NCBI GenBank assembly: GCA_016859345.1
Contig: CM029120.1
Span: 4,339,001 to 4,403,000 of the forward strand
From: Istiophorus platypterus
Taxonomy: Eukaryota; Chordata; Actinopteri; Istiophoriformes; Istiophoridae
DNA: 64,000 bases
Reading direction: 5' to 3'
Positions 37,945 to 50,345 of this stretch are shown piece by piece; position 1 is the stretch's first letter, and each line of letters opens with the position of its first letter. The notes below the pieces were generated by a model, which worked only from the letters and a program-made list of their open reading frames with translations, was not told the DNA's origin and did no database searches. Position numbers and translations under genes: made by a program.

Positions 37945-38677
37945 TTAATAGAATAGTTAAACACTTTGGAGGAATACGTTCACTGGCCTTCTTGCTAAAA
38001 GTTAGATGAGATCTTATCTGTTCATGCTAGAGGCAGCAGGCAGTTTTCATAACTTAGCATAAAGATTAGCCTGACTCTGTCCAAAGTTTAAAAATCAACC
38101 GATCAACAGTTCTAAATCTTACTGATTAACACCCTATATATTTTGTTTCTTTAATCTGTGCAAAAAACAGAAACAGAAAACTGATGGGATGTGTTTTTAT
38201 GGGGTTTATTGCTTCAAAAATTTTTTGCTAGCTCCTTGCATGTAAATCCAAGCAAAACCACAACTTGAGTTTTATATTTCTGTTTTCACATTGATTAAAC
38301 AAACAATATATAACATGCTATACGCAGTAGTGAAATTTGAGGCTCTTGAACATGTGTTCTTTAACCAGGGACACAACCGGACAAGAAGTTTCCCCTGCCT
38401 AACGGTGGCATGCTAAGCTGACTAGCCACCGACTATAGCTTCATATTTAGAAAAAAAGTGTGACATTTTGGGAAATACGCTTTAAATTAGATGAGCAGCT
38501 TAATACTGCTCCCATGTCTGTACGTACAAAGATAATGCTACAGCTACCATGTGATTAGCAAAACATAGGGGAAGGGGGAAACAGCCAGCCTAGTGCTGTC
38601 CAAAGTTACCATACAAACACAAGAGGCGCAAGAAAGAAAATAGCTACTTTCCCTAAAATGTCAAACTATTCCTTTAA
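37945..38677. mobile_element. Decayed non-autonomous DNA element with terminal inverted repeats
   Basis: The right end CAAACTATTCCTTTAA (38662-38677) is the exact inverse of TTAAAGGAATAGTTTG, and the left end at 37945 is a decayed version of it. Inside are phrases familiar from a common teleost element: GTTAGATGAGATC, CTTAGCATAAAGATTAGCCT, CTCTGTCCAAAG and TTTTGGGAAATACGC. A second internal start near 38461 suggests two copies fused or nested. No transposase is present. Confidence 0.65.
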
Positions 38678-41600
38678 TGTTTTCCATACATTAGCAACAA
38701 CTCACAAAGTGTTTTCTCTCTCTTTATCACAAATTCCTCATCACAGGATTTCTAGTTTCCCTCTTTCAGGCTTTTCACATAAGAGGGCTTTCCAGATAAG
38801 CATTTGCAAACTTATCCAATGCAACTATGTTGTCAAAATATCTATTCTCTTGTGTGCACAATAAACTAAAGGAGGATTTTTGGGCCACTAATTCAAAGTA
38901 TCGACACCATTTGGTGTAGGATTATCCCCAGCCTTTTATAAAGACTCATGATTTGTCTTATTTTGAGTCAAGCATCTGGGTTTTGTTTCAGCTTTTGTTG
39001 CAGATACTGTTAAAAATTCAGACTAGATTGAAACTAAATATATGAGATAAGTATGCAGACATAGAGAGAAAGAGGATTATTGGACATTTGAACTGAATAA
39101 AAATGGGAATTGTAATTTTTAAAAAATATGGATGCAGCATTTACTTTGCACAAAACCTTGTGTTTCAGTCCACTTTTAGATTTGAAAACACATATAACCA
39201 CAAATGATCATCTTCTCTCCAAAAAAACTGACAAGTCCGGGATGCTCTGCTGATTTTCTCCCCAGAAATCCTCACAGTCCTCTTCTCCACAGAGGAATTA
39301 CGGGTATGCATGCATGGAGACGGTCAGTCAGCCAAAGCTTTTTACTCCCTCCACCTCCCGGGTGTTCATCCACACCATTGTTCCCCCTCATTGTCTCCAC
39401 CAGTGTCAATGCAGACTCTCCCTTGCTATAAGGTCATCCCTCCACTGGTCAACAGCAAGCTCCCCCACACCTCCAGGCTCAGGTCCTGAGGAGGAAGGGG
39501 GGAACATCTGCTCATGAAGGAGGCCCCAGCAGCCGCCAGATGGACGACAAAACGGAGGTGGAGAGCCCGAGCCTCCGGCCAGGAATTCTGGAGGGAAAGG
39601 CAGACAAAAGATGAGGAGGGGACGAAGAGGCAGCGGAGGGCACAAGAAGGGAGTCAAAGAAAGGAAGGAGGAGGATGAGGAGGAGGTTTATAGAGTGAGG
39701 CGACACATCCTGACAGAGATCCAAGTGTATTTTAATGTGGCACGGTGGGGAAAAGGGAGAAAATGTGAAGTCAGAGGAGGCAAAAGGAGGAAGAGACAGG
39801 TCAATATTCAGAAGCATCAAAAAGACTTTTGTTTCTGTAGCTTTGAACCAACCTGTGAAATTCTACACATCTAATTGCTGTTGAATAATCCTTTATGCAA
39901 AACATCAATGTTCTTTAAATGAACTGAATTGGATTTAAAAAAAAAATTTCTTGTATTCATATTTCACTTTTCACTTTCATTTCACTTTTGTACTGCTTTC
40001 ATTATGATTTGTAAAACTGCTGAGATGTATTTTGTTAATGAAAGATACTTTATAAGTAAAGTTTATCATAGTTTTTATATGAAGGAAACAAACATTTTTA
40101 CTAGTGCCATAGTGCAAGCAGACATAACTGGGAGAATGTTTCAGATGTTTATCAAGCACAATTAAAAACATTAAAACAATAAAACCATACAACATAAAAG
40201 TGATTATTAACAAATACAGGGTTGTGTAACTGTTGGGTATGGTCATTTTCATCACATTGATAGAAGGTGAATTTGCAGAATTGCATAAAAACAACAAGAT
40301 AAATCATATAAATAGGACATTAAATCGTTAAATGTAGAATTTTAAAAAATAATTTGCTTTAAAGTATGTCTTAAAGGAAATTTGTCAATTTATGCAACAT
40401 ATAGTAAATGAAACTGACTAGACTCAACTTTTGTTTGCAAATTTAAGGAAATTAGTCAGAGAACACTTTGGTTTAGGAAAAAAAAATAACGCTGTATACT
40501 CACATCGCAGCATTTTCAAGATAACCACTATATCACTTTGAGATCTTTAGATTGTTTCAGTGGTCGAGTTGTTGACGAGGAAGTGTCACTGGTTCAAAGA
40601 TACTCGCGTCTCATTTGTGTCACCAAATGTACATGTGTGGTAAATTCCCCGCCCAACTCAGTGAGCTGTGAATTTACAAATGTGAGGGCCGGGCGCTGGT
40701 GCATCTGCACTGAGCGGCTTGATGTGTCTGGCTGTTGATTCCGGCTCAAAACTGGGAAAAAAAAACAAACAAACAAAACAAAAAAAAACGCCTTAGTGTA
40801 AGAATTTGTGTTTGAATACACTCGGCTGTTAAAAGCCTTTAATTAGCTGATCTTAATCTATGCAGCTTGTGTGCCGGGGACTCAGATCGCTGTCATCGGC
40901 CATAGGGCCAAGTTTTATCTTTGAAAGCTCCTCAAAACATTTAAGTCAAATAAGGTTTCAGAGAGACTAGAAGGACCTTCAGTTAATTTATCTACAATAT
41001 ATCCCTATGGCAAATAACTGTGGTACACACTGTACAATTTATTTTTTTATATTAGAATAAAAACAAGCTCCCTGCAGCAGTAACATTTTATTATAAATCC
41101 CCTTATTTGCAATTTATAAGTGATTTATATACTATCAAGAAGGTAAATGATGAGATGAATCTCTGCTCTGATTTTTGGAAAAATCATCTTTACAACTATA
41201 TAAAAGAGAAGTTATTAATGAGCAGATACATTAAAGTGTGCTGCAACAATGTAGAAACCATTATATCACATGATATTGTGCATTATGACACATTGTAATG
41301 TAATTATAAACAGGTATAGGGACTTTTTAAAGCAAGAGTTTAAGTATTTAATTTATTTTATGTACTTGTCAATAATAATAACTCCTTTAATGAAGCGTCT
41401 GTATCTGAAGAATGATTTATAACACAGTGGAGCATAACTGTAATCATGCTGCATTATATTTGAACAAACATGAAGAAGGTGTTGTTATAAACCATTTTTA
41501 TGAGTTTGTATGCAAATCAACCAGAAGTGGGTTTAAAACTCCTGATAAATGTGTTTGAAAAATAAAATGATCTTGGAGTAAAGTTATATCTGCTTAAGAC

Positions 41601-42882
41601 CACATCAAAGTTTGTTATAAAATGACTTAAGTGTTTATATGCTGCTTATTAATGCTAAATAAGGAGGGTGTTGAAATAAAGTACAGTATATAGAGATATA
41701 TAAGAGATATATATTTCTTACAAAAAACACATGGTTTTGCTTCAAGTCATGTACACTGTGAAATATGTAGGACAATAAGATAGAAATTTCCCCCACATAT
41801 TAAACTTTGATTAAATTTTATAAAAGAAGGACGTGTGAAAAAGACAATCTATAGAGTCCCACCATCATCATGCTGTACATTTTGTGTCGTGGTTTGTTCA
41901 ATTTGTATATACAACAGTTACAACCAGTCTCTCTGTCACTACCCCACTGCTCTATTATTCATCCTGTACATTAGTTAAACTGAAAGTAAAGGCAAGTCAT
42001 TTTGGTTAATGTTTAGTCAAAGTTTGTCATGTTTTTCCTTACTTTAAATGTAAAAAAAAATGCTGTGATGAAACAGTTTCTCAGTTGTACAGTGACACAG
42101 GAGATGTGGTTAATCAACTGAATAGATACAAGACAATACAGTGGTTTGGTTTCTCTCTGTCATAAAAAAAGAAGAAAAACAAAAAGACAGATTCAATCCA
42201 GCAGGAACAACAAACAAAGCCTTGGCTGAAGCATGACACAGAATAGAATGACTAACGGTATGTCCATAGTAATAATATCCACAGTGGTCCTAACTCAGTG
42301 CAGTTCTCACTTATACCTGCTTTTCTAATGCAAAAGATTTTTTTATGTCTCCATCTTGCTAATGAACTCATAGAAAACAGCGACTTCTCGTCTATAAATA
42401 AGCCCTTGTGTCAATGAGACGGCCCCTTTGTTTGACTGCTAATGTGAGTGATGGGCACGCGTGTGTGTCTGTGTGTGTGAATGTGTGGTACGCTCTTCTT
42501 GAATATTGTATGGAAAGCAGTTGGCGGCAGATGGGCTCGCCCATCTGTCAGGAGACAGCGCTGGGGCCTCATTTCTGAAGGATCAGACAGAGAGTTATTA
42601 ATCATGGATGAGGTCAGGGATTAAAAGTTAATAAGTTCAACAAGTATCAAAGGTAACGTCATTAAATGTTCATAAATTTGACAATTAGCCGCACTTGGCT
42701 AAAATGTCCCGGTTGATTGATTCGTTATTAATAGTGGATTAACTGGTTTTAATGTCATTCTGCCCCCATAGGGATCAAACTCTCCATCCAGAGGACATTT
42801 TTGGTATAATTCTGTGGTTTGGCAGCTGCCAATTTGTTAATGACCTCGTTATTATGTGTTTCATAGGAAGCCCACAGTACAC

Positions 42883-42917
<35 letters not shown>

Positions 42918-43340
42918 TGCACACGCACACGCACACGCACACACTGCCTCAACTACCCTACTAACTCAACATCCTCCAAAGGATCACAACACTTAATAAA
43001 AAAGCCACAACATCGTCTAACAAGTCAAGGTTTTAGCGTCTTTCCAGTTATTCTGTGCTGTTGGTAATGGAGAAACTCTAAGTATGTATGTTTTTCCTGC
43101 AAAATAAATTAACTCAAACTCAAAACCCTCCTGGAAAAGCTCTAAAAAGGAACCTGTTGATGAAAAAAGCAACATTTTGCAGATGTTTTCCTCACTGAGG
43201 CTTAATTCTTTACAGTAATTTTTTAATGCATGTGAGGCTCAATTCATGGAAAACTCTTGCACACTCATCAATGGTGATTGATGTTAATTACAGTAATTAT
43301 TTAAATAATAATATAAGAAGTATTCCCTCAAAATTAATTC
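38678..43340. other. Gene-free DNA between cdc25b and noto
   Basis: No gene found. 39300-39830 is strongly purine-rich on the plus strand on its right half. 40535-40720 and 40795-40920 are non-repetitive with CpGs and could be regulatory. Most of 41000-42200 is very AT-rich. Confidence 0.4.
42885..42944. repeat. (CA)n/(CACACG)n microsatellite
   Basis: A CA run with G-containing CACACG units towards its right end. Confidence 0.9.
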
Positions 43341-43359
43341 ACACATTAAAACAAGTTGT

Positions 43360-43755
43360 AGCTAAATTATTTTGGAAACCTGAAAACTAGATAATAAAGT
43401 TGGAAAAAAGTGCTGAATTTGCAAAAAAAACAACACACGCAAAGCAGCTGCAACAGTGAGCCTCGCTTAATTATTCACTTATAGTATGCTGCCCCCTAAT
43501 GGTTATTTGTGGGGCTGCATGTTGGGTACAACCAAAAATGGGGCTGCAACAAATTCTGGACTACAAAAATGGCGACAGCTGTCCCACTTTTTTTTCCCCA
43601 AAGACACAAGAACCCCAGTCCAGAGGGGCCTTGGAGAATTATTCAGATATTCAGTGATGATCATAAGTTTGAAAAGAGGAACTGGCCCAGAGGTAAATGG
43701 CACAATAGCCTGTTTTTCATTAATAAAGACAGCTATCACACTTTAAGTCCCCCCA
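43360..43755. repeat. Dispersed repeat, copy A of a 320-400 bp pair
   Basis: It matches 44920-45345 in direct orientation. Shared phrases include CAGTGAGCCT, GGGTACAACCAAAAATGGG, CTGCAACAAATTCTGGACTA, ACACAAGAACCCCAGTCCAG and AATTATTCAGATATTC. The copies differ by scattered substitutions and short indels, so the duplication is old. No coding frame is shared. Confidence 0.85.
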
Positions 43756-44919
43756 TTTAGTATTTATCAGAAGTATATAAACAGTTAATACATTTTTGTA
43801 ACACACTATTGCATAGCTGTAAGCAGCAAAGGTGTTTTTAAATGTATTTACTGTTTAATAAACAGATAACGAATGCCAATATTATAAAACACAGTTGTAT
43901 TAAAATAAAATGTAATTTTTTGTTGAAAAAATTCGCCACATTAATAAACACTTGAAATGAAATGAAATGAAATGAAATGTATCTGCTCATCTTACATTAC
44001 AATCTATCATTAGCCATTTACTACATGATTATATACTGATTATACAGGACAAATATAAGATGAACAGAAATACATTTGCTGTTTGTTACTTCCCAGTTTA
44101 TTTCCATCTGTCAGGACTGTGACCTGCAGAGATTTCCAGTGGACGAGTGACATCTTTTTTCAGATGCTTTAAAAAAAAAAAAAAAAAGTTTCTAAGCAGA
44201 AATTTTCAAGTTTCCTTGATTAGACATCAGTCTAATAACATGCAGTTATTTATTTAATAGTGTCATGATCCATAAAAGAGCAACATGACACAGTATTATA
44301 GATGAAGGGTGGGAATATAATAAGATAAAATAAAATAAAATAAATGGGCTCAATATGTGAAAGGATGGTGTCCTGTGTTTTCTATGATGAACACATGGGG
44401 GCAGTGTTGATACTGTTGAGAGGGTTTATGCAGGGTAGCTCCTTACACCTGATCTCCATGGCATCCTCCATCCAACAATTGATATACAAATATAAAAAGT
44501 AGTAAAAAAATGAAAAATTTGGGTTAAAATCACACTGGCTCAATGTGTTTTTCATCAACAATAAAATCACATCCACTGGCTCACTGGCACTCGTTCATGT
44601 TATTATTCATACCTGTGCTTTTCTGCCCTGCATCTTCTCCTCCAGAACGTCCTACCCGAGAAACTGTTCTGCATGTTTAGTGGGGTGATGAAGCTTGAGA
44701 TTGCGTTCTTGTTTAACAGCCACCAGCACGACAGGCAGCAATCACACTGAGCTCAGGTTTAAATGGAGACATCCATGGTGTCAGGCGTGCAGTCAAGTGC
44801 AACATTGTAAAATGTTATTTGTGTGACATGTTCTTATTTTACAGCCTTGGCAAAAATAAGAATGTAACTCTGAACTAGAAGACGAGGGAAAAATTTAATT
44901 CAAAAAAGGTTTTGAAATT
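43756..44919. other. Gene-free DNA between repeat copies
   Basis: A (GAAAT)n pentanucleotide run is at about 43957-43980, poly-A at 44170-44186, and (TAAAA)n at about 44322-44345. No gene found. Confidence 0.5.
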
Positions 44920-45345
44920 GTAGGAAAAATCTTTTGGAAACTTAAAAAAATTATTTGTATATTTGTAAATTGTATATTATTAGGAAGCTGCAGAAAAAGG
45001 TGAAAAACACAAAACCACCACACACACAAAGCAGCTGCGACAGTGAGCCTTCCTTAATTATTTAAGTATAGTATGATGCCACCCATTGGTCATTTGTGGG
45101 GCTTCACATTGGGTACAACCAAAAATGGGACTGCAACAAATTCTGGACTACAAAAACAGAGGCCCCGCTGACACTTTCTTTTTCTTAAAGACACAAGAAC
45201 CCCAGTCCAGAGGAGCCCTGCAGAATTATTCAGATATTCCTATTATAAGCTTGAAAAGAGGAAATGGCCCAGAGGTGAATGGTGCAATCACCGCATTTTA
45301 ATTAATAAAAGCAGCATTAACACTTTACTTTACGTTCCCCCCATT
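44920..45345. repeat. Dispersed repeat, copy B of a 320-400 bp pair
   Basis: This is the diverged direct copy of 43360-43755, about 1.57 kb away. Confidence 0.85.
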
Positions 45346-48300
45346 TCTGAGGATTTTGGAGGACTGAAATTTTTTTTTTGCATTGCGTTTTATTTCAGGA
45401 CAAGATTAGATTAAACTTTATGCCCCTAGAGGGACATTTATGGAATAACAATGGCCTGAAACCATCACAGACTGGACCAGCTGGATCCATTTTCCACGAA
45501 CAAAAACTTCTCTCATCAGAATAGTTTTAAATATAGTTTTAAAAATTCAAGTAACACCTTTGAGTTCATACTGTAAAAAGGCAGTGCTCTCCTGATATAT
45601 TGACAGTAAAGAGCAGGACAGGCTCTAATTTTGGATTTGACCAGCTTTGCTTTTCTTTCCTGTCCGACATCGTCCATCTTGTATTTCAGATTTTGCTTTG
45701 TGAATGAACCTCGCTGGTCTAAATCTTGACAGCCACGCCAGCATCAGAGGCCTGATCCCATTTGTAGGCCCAGTTCACAGAAGGAAAAGCACAGGTGAGA
45801 TTAATAACATTAACTATGACTTATTAGTATCATGAAGTGATGACATAACTGATAAGTAACTGAATAATTAATGACTTGTCAGTAAGCTGTTTTCCTCTGC
45901 AGTTAAAAAGTTCTATTCAGGTGTGTTTTTTCCCTATCTCTCTATTTTTCCCATAAAAATCTGCCAATATCTTTGTCCAGATTCTTAGGTCTAAGTCTTT
46001 CAAAATGTTGTGGATACTTATAGGCTAATGTGTGTCTGTGTATATTTTTATATGTGTTAATAGTATATTGTTTTTTTATCAGCTGTTTTCCCTAATTTTC
46101 CTTTTAAGTCTTTTTTTACTTTTCACTTGAATATTCTTGTTGCTTTTAATTGTTGCATGTTTGCTTTTTGTGCTTTGAAAAGTTACACTTTATTATTTTA
46201 TTTTAGTCAAATTAAAAGAACTGTAGCATCTCTGGACGAAGATATAACATTGTGACGTGCCTGTTCAGGGCTTTTCCTCTCGTGCATCATCTCTACCTCT
46301 GTCGTCCACCAGATGTCACCAGATGTTCAGCAGATCTGGAGCGTACCTGTGGGCCTGTGTGTGGTCCTTTTTGAAGTGCTCAGTCTGCTCACTGCACCCC
46401 TCATTCTGTGCACTAGTTAAAAGACAGGGAAGTGAGGTGTAATGTGCCTTGAGGCGGGCTGTCTGCACTAATTATAGTCCCTGGCACTTAACCTCCACTC
46501 AGAGTCCATCACAGCTCACAAAGTCGGCATATCTGGCTTTGTTTGGCATTTCTCCAAGGAGACAGCCGTCTTTGATCTGCCGTCGGAGGCTCTGATTGTC
46601 TTCTGCTCAGCTCAAATTGACATGGACACACACAATAGATGACGGCCGAGGTGGGACGACTGTAAACCTCTTCACTGCAGACAGGATTGAACATCAAGAC
46701 CAGGACCCTATTCCTGGGGTCTATGCAGAAAAAAAAAAAAAACCAACAAACCCAAGCAAACATATGAAAACAAAACCACACACACACACACACACACACA
46801 CTTAAAGAAATAAAATTAGCACTTCACATATAAAGCAAATTTCGTTTGTCTTTTTAGTCTTTTTTTACACTTTAACATTAAATGTGCATCAATCCACGAC
46901 TGAAAGTAGTCCCCACCAATGCACCATTTCCTCCTGTTTAAATAATTTTTGCTAAAAACTACAGTGACCAGCTGTTTTGTGAAAATAATGCGTCTTTCTT
47001 AAAAAAAGTGAAAGTGAGTATTTAAGTAGGAATTAATGGGTTTGGGACTAAGTGATGCAGACGGGGAAGAAAAGTCAGAGAGTTAAAGAGGGATAGTCTT
47101 TCATGAGATGTTTTGACAGTAAGGAAACAACATAATAATACCCACCTTATCTTGTAAAACAGCCCTCTGTTTTCAAGGCAAATTCACTCCATGCCTTTTT
47201 TAAAATATCAAAGTCAAAAACTTATTTTACATATATTATATATTTGCTAAAATTTTACTGAAAGCATATTGCAGACAAGCTTTTCTAAACTGAGGACAAA
47301 GTCAATGCTGAAGACAAACAGGCAACAACCTAAGACACCTTCTACTATCATGAATATTGCCTTAAGGTGTCTCTTGCCTATTCTACCTGACCAGTGCGAA
47401 TCCAGCACATCACTGGAATTTAAATTGTAAATAAGACTTATTAGTGACTGGAATACAAACAGATTATCTGTGCAATGATATACTTGAATGCATCACTGTA
47501 ACCCAGAGGAATGGCCATTACAGCATCCTCCCCATTCTCCAAAAGTAGCTTAACATATTTATGTCCCCCTACTACCAGACAGGAACATGTGTGTATATGT
47601 GTGTGTGTACGTGTGTGTATATATATATATATATACATATACACATATCCTTTGTTTCTTTAGTTTCACTGCTGATGCCGGAGTATTTTCCCACCACCTG
47701 CAAATGACAGCCCAGCAGGTGTCTTCATCGTAAGACCAGGGAGGTTGCAACAAAACCACGTACATGAGCGGTTTTTAGCATTTTCAACACCACATTTCTT
47801 CATGGTATTCAAATACATTATCTATAAAGGTCAATTAGTACTGTTTTTTTTTTTTTTTTTGGTCATTGCCATTGATGGCCTGGTGTTTAGAGGGAGATTT
47901 AAAGCAATGCATTTTTTTCCTCCCCTGAATTTAGAGTGAATGTCATGTCTTTTGGGATGATGACATTTACAGCCTTCTACTTGGATATCTGGACTATTTG
48001 TTTTACTTTGTGCCCCTGCAATGTTCAGACACCTCATTACTAGGGAATTCTGAATTATCTTGCGGGGGGGGGGTCAAAGACAGAGACCCCAAACTCTACT
48101 AACTCAGGTCTCCTCATATCCTGAAAAAAGTACATTTTAAGTTGCCACTTGAGGCAGTTTTTCGGTTGACATGATCAAAACGATCCTTTTGGTGAAAAAT
48201 GACAAAGAATACAGGAGTTTCAATCAAAGAAATTTTCTTTTCAGTCCAATTCTGACTGAAATAAAAATCAATAAATCCCACAACAAACCAGACCAGACCA

Positions 48301-49050
48301 GACCTGAATATGCAGGTTTGTCATCATTTTCCTATTAAAAAAAAAGGGCGTGGAAGAGGGGAGCGTGGGGGGTCGAGGAAGTGTGGCAGTAATATAAGCA
48401 AACAGAGAATGTGAAGGGAGGAAATGGCCTGTCTCAATAATCACAGCCCAGGAGCAGCAGTGCATTCAGCTCGCAGCGCCGGGGTGCTCGGTTGCTTTCA
48501 ATGCAGCGGAGCCCCGCAAGCAGCGTTTTATGGACAAGCCCTGACACCCACAGGAAGTGTAAACAGAGGTCAAGTGTTAAAGTCCAACCCGCTAATTCTC
48601 ACCTCCATTAAAGGGGGGTAGGGGTCTTCCACTGGGCCCTCAAAGCACCTGGGAAGTGAGTCCTTTAAAACACTGCAGTGATTGGTTTCATAAAGCAACT
48701 CTACAGATCAACAAAGATGTGAAATGTCTACATGACACTAACATTTTATGCATCAATTTTAAAAAACCTACAGCTAAAAAAAATCTGAAAAAAGTATAAG
48801 TTTCATCTCCAAAAAAGCGTATACTTACAAAATAGAATGAATAAAATAATAAATAAAAAGTGACCAAATTTGAGGTAAAGAGGAAAAAAAATATAATGAA
48901 CCCCTGCATAAGCTTTGGAATCATATCATTACTTCTTGTGTCCTAAAAAAATGTTAATGAAGCAGAAAAATGGAAACAATAAATAAAGCTCATATGTCAA
49001 ATAACTGGAAAAAAAGAGATATCATCTGAGCAATAAATTACAGCTAATTA
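45346..49050. other. Gene-free DNA
   Basis: No gene found. A (CA)n is at about 46779-46801, TG/TA repeats at 47588-47645, and a T run at 47844-47861. 48400-48660 is non-repetitive, CpG-containing and may be regulatory. Confidence 0.4.
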
Positions 49051-49053
49051 GAC

Positions 49054-49269
49054 TTAAAGGAATAGTTTGGCATTTCTGGAAAAGCTGATGCTACTCTCAT
49101 ATCTGCCTGTAGCATCTCTTAAACTTACTAACGCTTCCTATCTCGTTTTGTTAATCTGTGAAAAAATCAAAGTATGAAAAGATTAAGTTGAGGTTTAGCT
49201 AATCAGCTGCTGCTTTAGTCTCAATCGCGAGCATCGAGAGATAAGTGTAATTTCAAACTATTCCTTTAA
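49054..49269. mobile_element. MITE-like element with perfect 16-bp TIRs
   Basis: The left end TTAAAGGAATAGTTTG (49054-49069) and the right end CAAACTATTCCTTTAA (49254-49269) are perfect inverse complements. It is 216 bp long and non-coding. The same ends appear in the larger element at 37945-38677, so both belong to one family. Confidence 0.8.
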
Positions 49270-49714
49270 CAGCCGACATGTTGACCCCCTCAGTCTCCAT
49301 CAGGCAGAGCTGTCAAACCTTTTCTGTTCAGTCTGATTAAGTTTGGGATTTATCATCCACTATGTAGATATTCTTTCCTAATTTTCCCAAACCAAACAGA
49401 GGATTTGATGTACAACCCCTCAATATCTAAACTTCCAATAATCTGCTCCACATTGATATGCATTAGACCAATCTGGCAGTCTCTCCATGCTAGCAGCTCT
49501 GTGGTGCTGGACATCACTGGAGATATTTTAAGCCGCACATCCCCATTTTTGGTGCACAAGGCTGAAAAATATTGCACTTATAATAGAATTGGGAGACTTA
49601 AAACTTTTATAACAAAGAGTTTAGTGTTGGGGCAGCCACTGTGGTTCAAATACTGTCACTGTTCAGTGTTCAGTCTCCCCGCCTGCACTTTACTGATGAT
49701 TTGCTTTACCAAAT

Positions 49715-50022
49715 GACTGATAATATCGGTTGATGTTTTTTTTGATGAATCAATTAGTCTATGAAACATTTTTTAAAATGTCAAAAAAAACCATCACAAC
49801 TTTGCAAAGCAAAACATGATGCCTTCAAATGTTGCTTTGTATGAGCCAAACTCCAAATACCAAAAAGTATGTTGTTTCCAGTGACACATGAAAAAGAAAA
49901 GCTGTCAATAGTCTCATTTGAAAGGCTTGAAAAGTGACTGAAACAATTAACTGACTATCAAAATGGTTGCTGATTACTTTAATTGACTATACAACTAATC
50001 AACTAATAATTTCAGCTCCTCT
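49715..50022. repeat. Dispersed teleost repeat with GATTAAT-type ends
   Basis: It begins with GATGAATCAATTAGTC and AAAATGTCAAAA, and ends with AATTGACTATACAACTAATC followed by AATTTCAGCTC. This organisation is shared with 59100-59345 and parts of 19370-19450, 31940-32070 and 53730-53960. It is non-coding and old. Confidence 0.55.
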
Positions 50023-50084
50023 CTGATGGCATGAGGTTTCTGGTTAAATGGAATCCTGCTCTAAATAAATCAGGTGGTGTGGAG

Positions 50085-50345
50085 ACCTGTGTGCAGTGTC
50101 AGACAGGTCGAATACACACAAGCTTCGTTCCTGGGACAAGGAAGGTCACGTCCGTCAACAGATACCATTCCCAAGGAAAGTTAATCCCTCATTAAGTAGT
50201 TAATGACACGGGCGGTGATTTCTGCGAGTGGATGGAGGACTCTCTGGGCCCGGAGTGGCCACTCCGGGCCCAGAGGAGAGCAACTCGTACAGTAGCACTT
50301 CACAGCGCTGGTGTCGATGCTAATGATTGCTTAAGCTGGAGCTGC
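50085..50345. promoter_or_regulatory. Candidate conserved non-coding block with 34-bp palindrome
   Basis: A GC-richer, non-repetitive block in AT-rich surroundings. It contains TTAATCCC, ATTAAGTAGTTAATGACA and CTAATGATTGCTTAAGC motifs. At 50242-50275 is a perfect 34-bp palindrome centred on TGGCCA (between 50258 and 50259), each arm 17 bp. The palindrome is seen directly; regulatory function is inference. Confidence 0.45.

Noticed and set aside
39540..39614. 24-codon frame with a fair Kozak context
   Set aside because: Too short, in a purine-rich stretch, with no donor or neighbours to support a gene.
40560..40660. Possible tRNA (GGTTCAAAGA-like phrase)
   Set aside because: No acceptor-stem pairing or D/anticodon arms could be formed around it.
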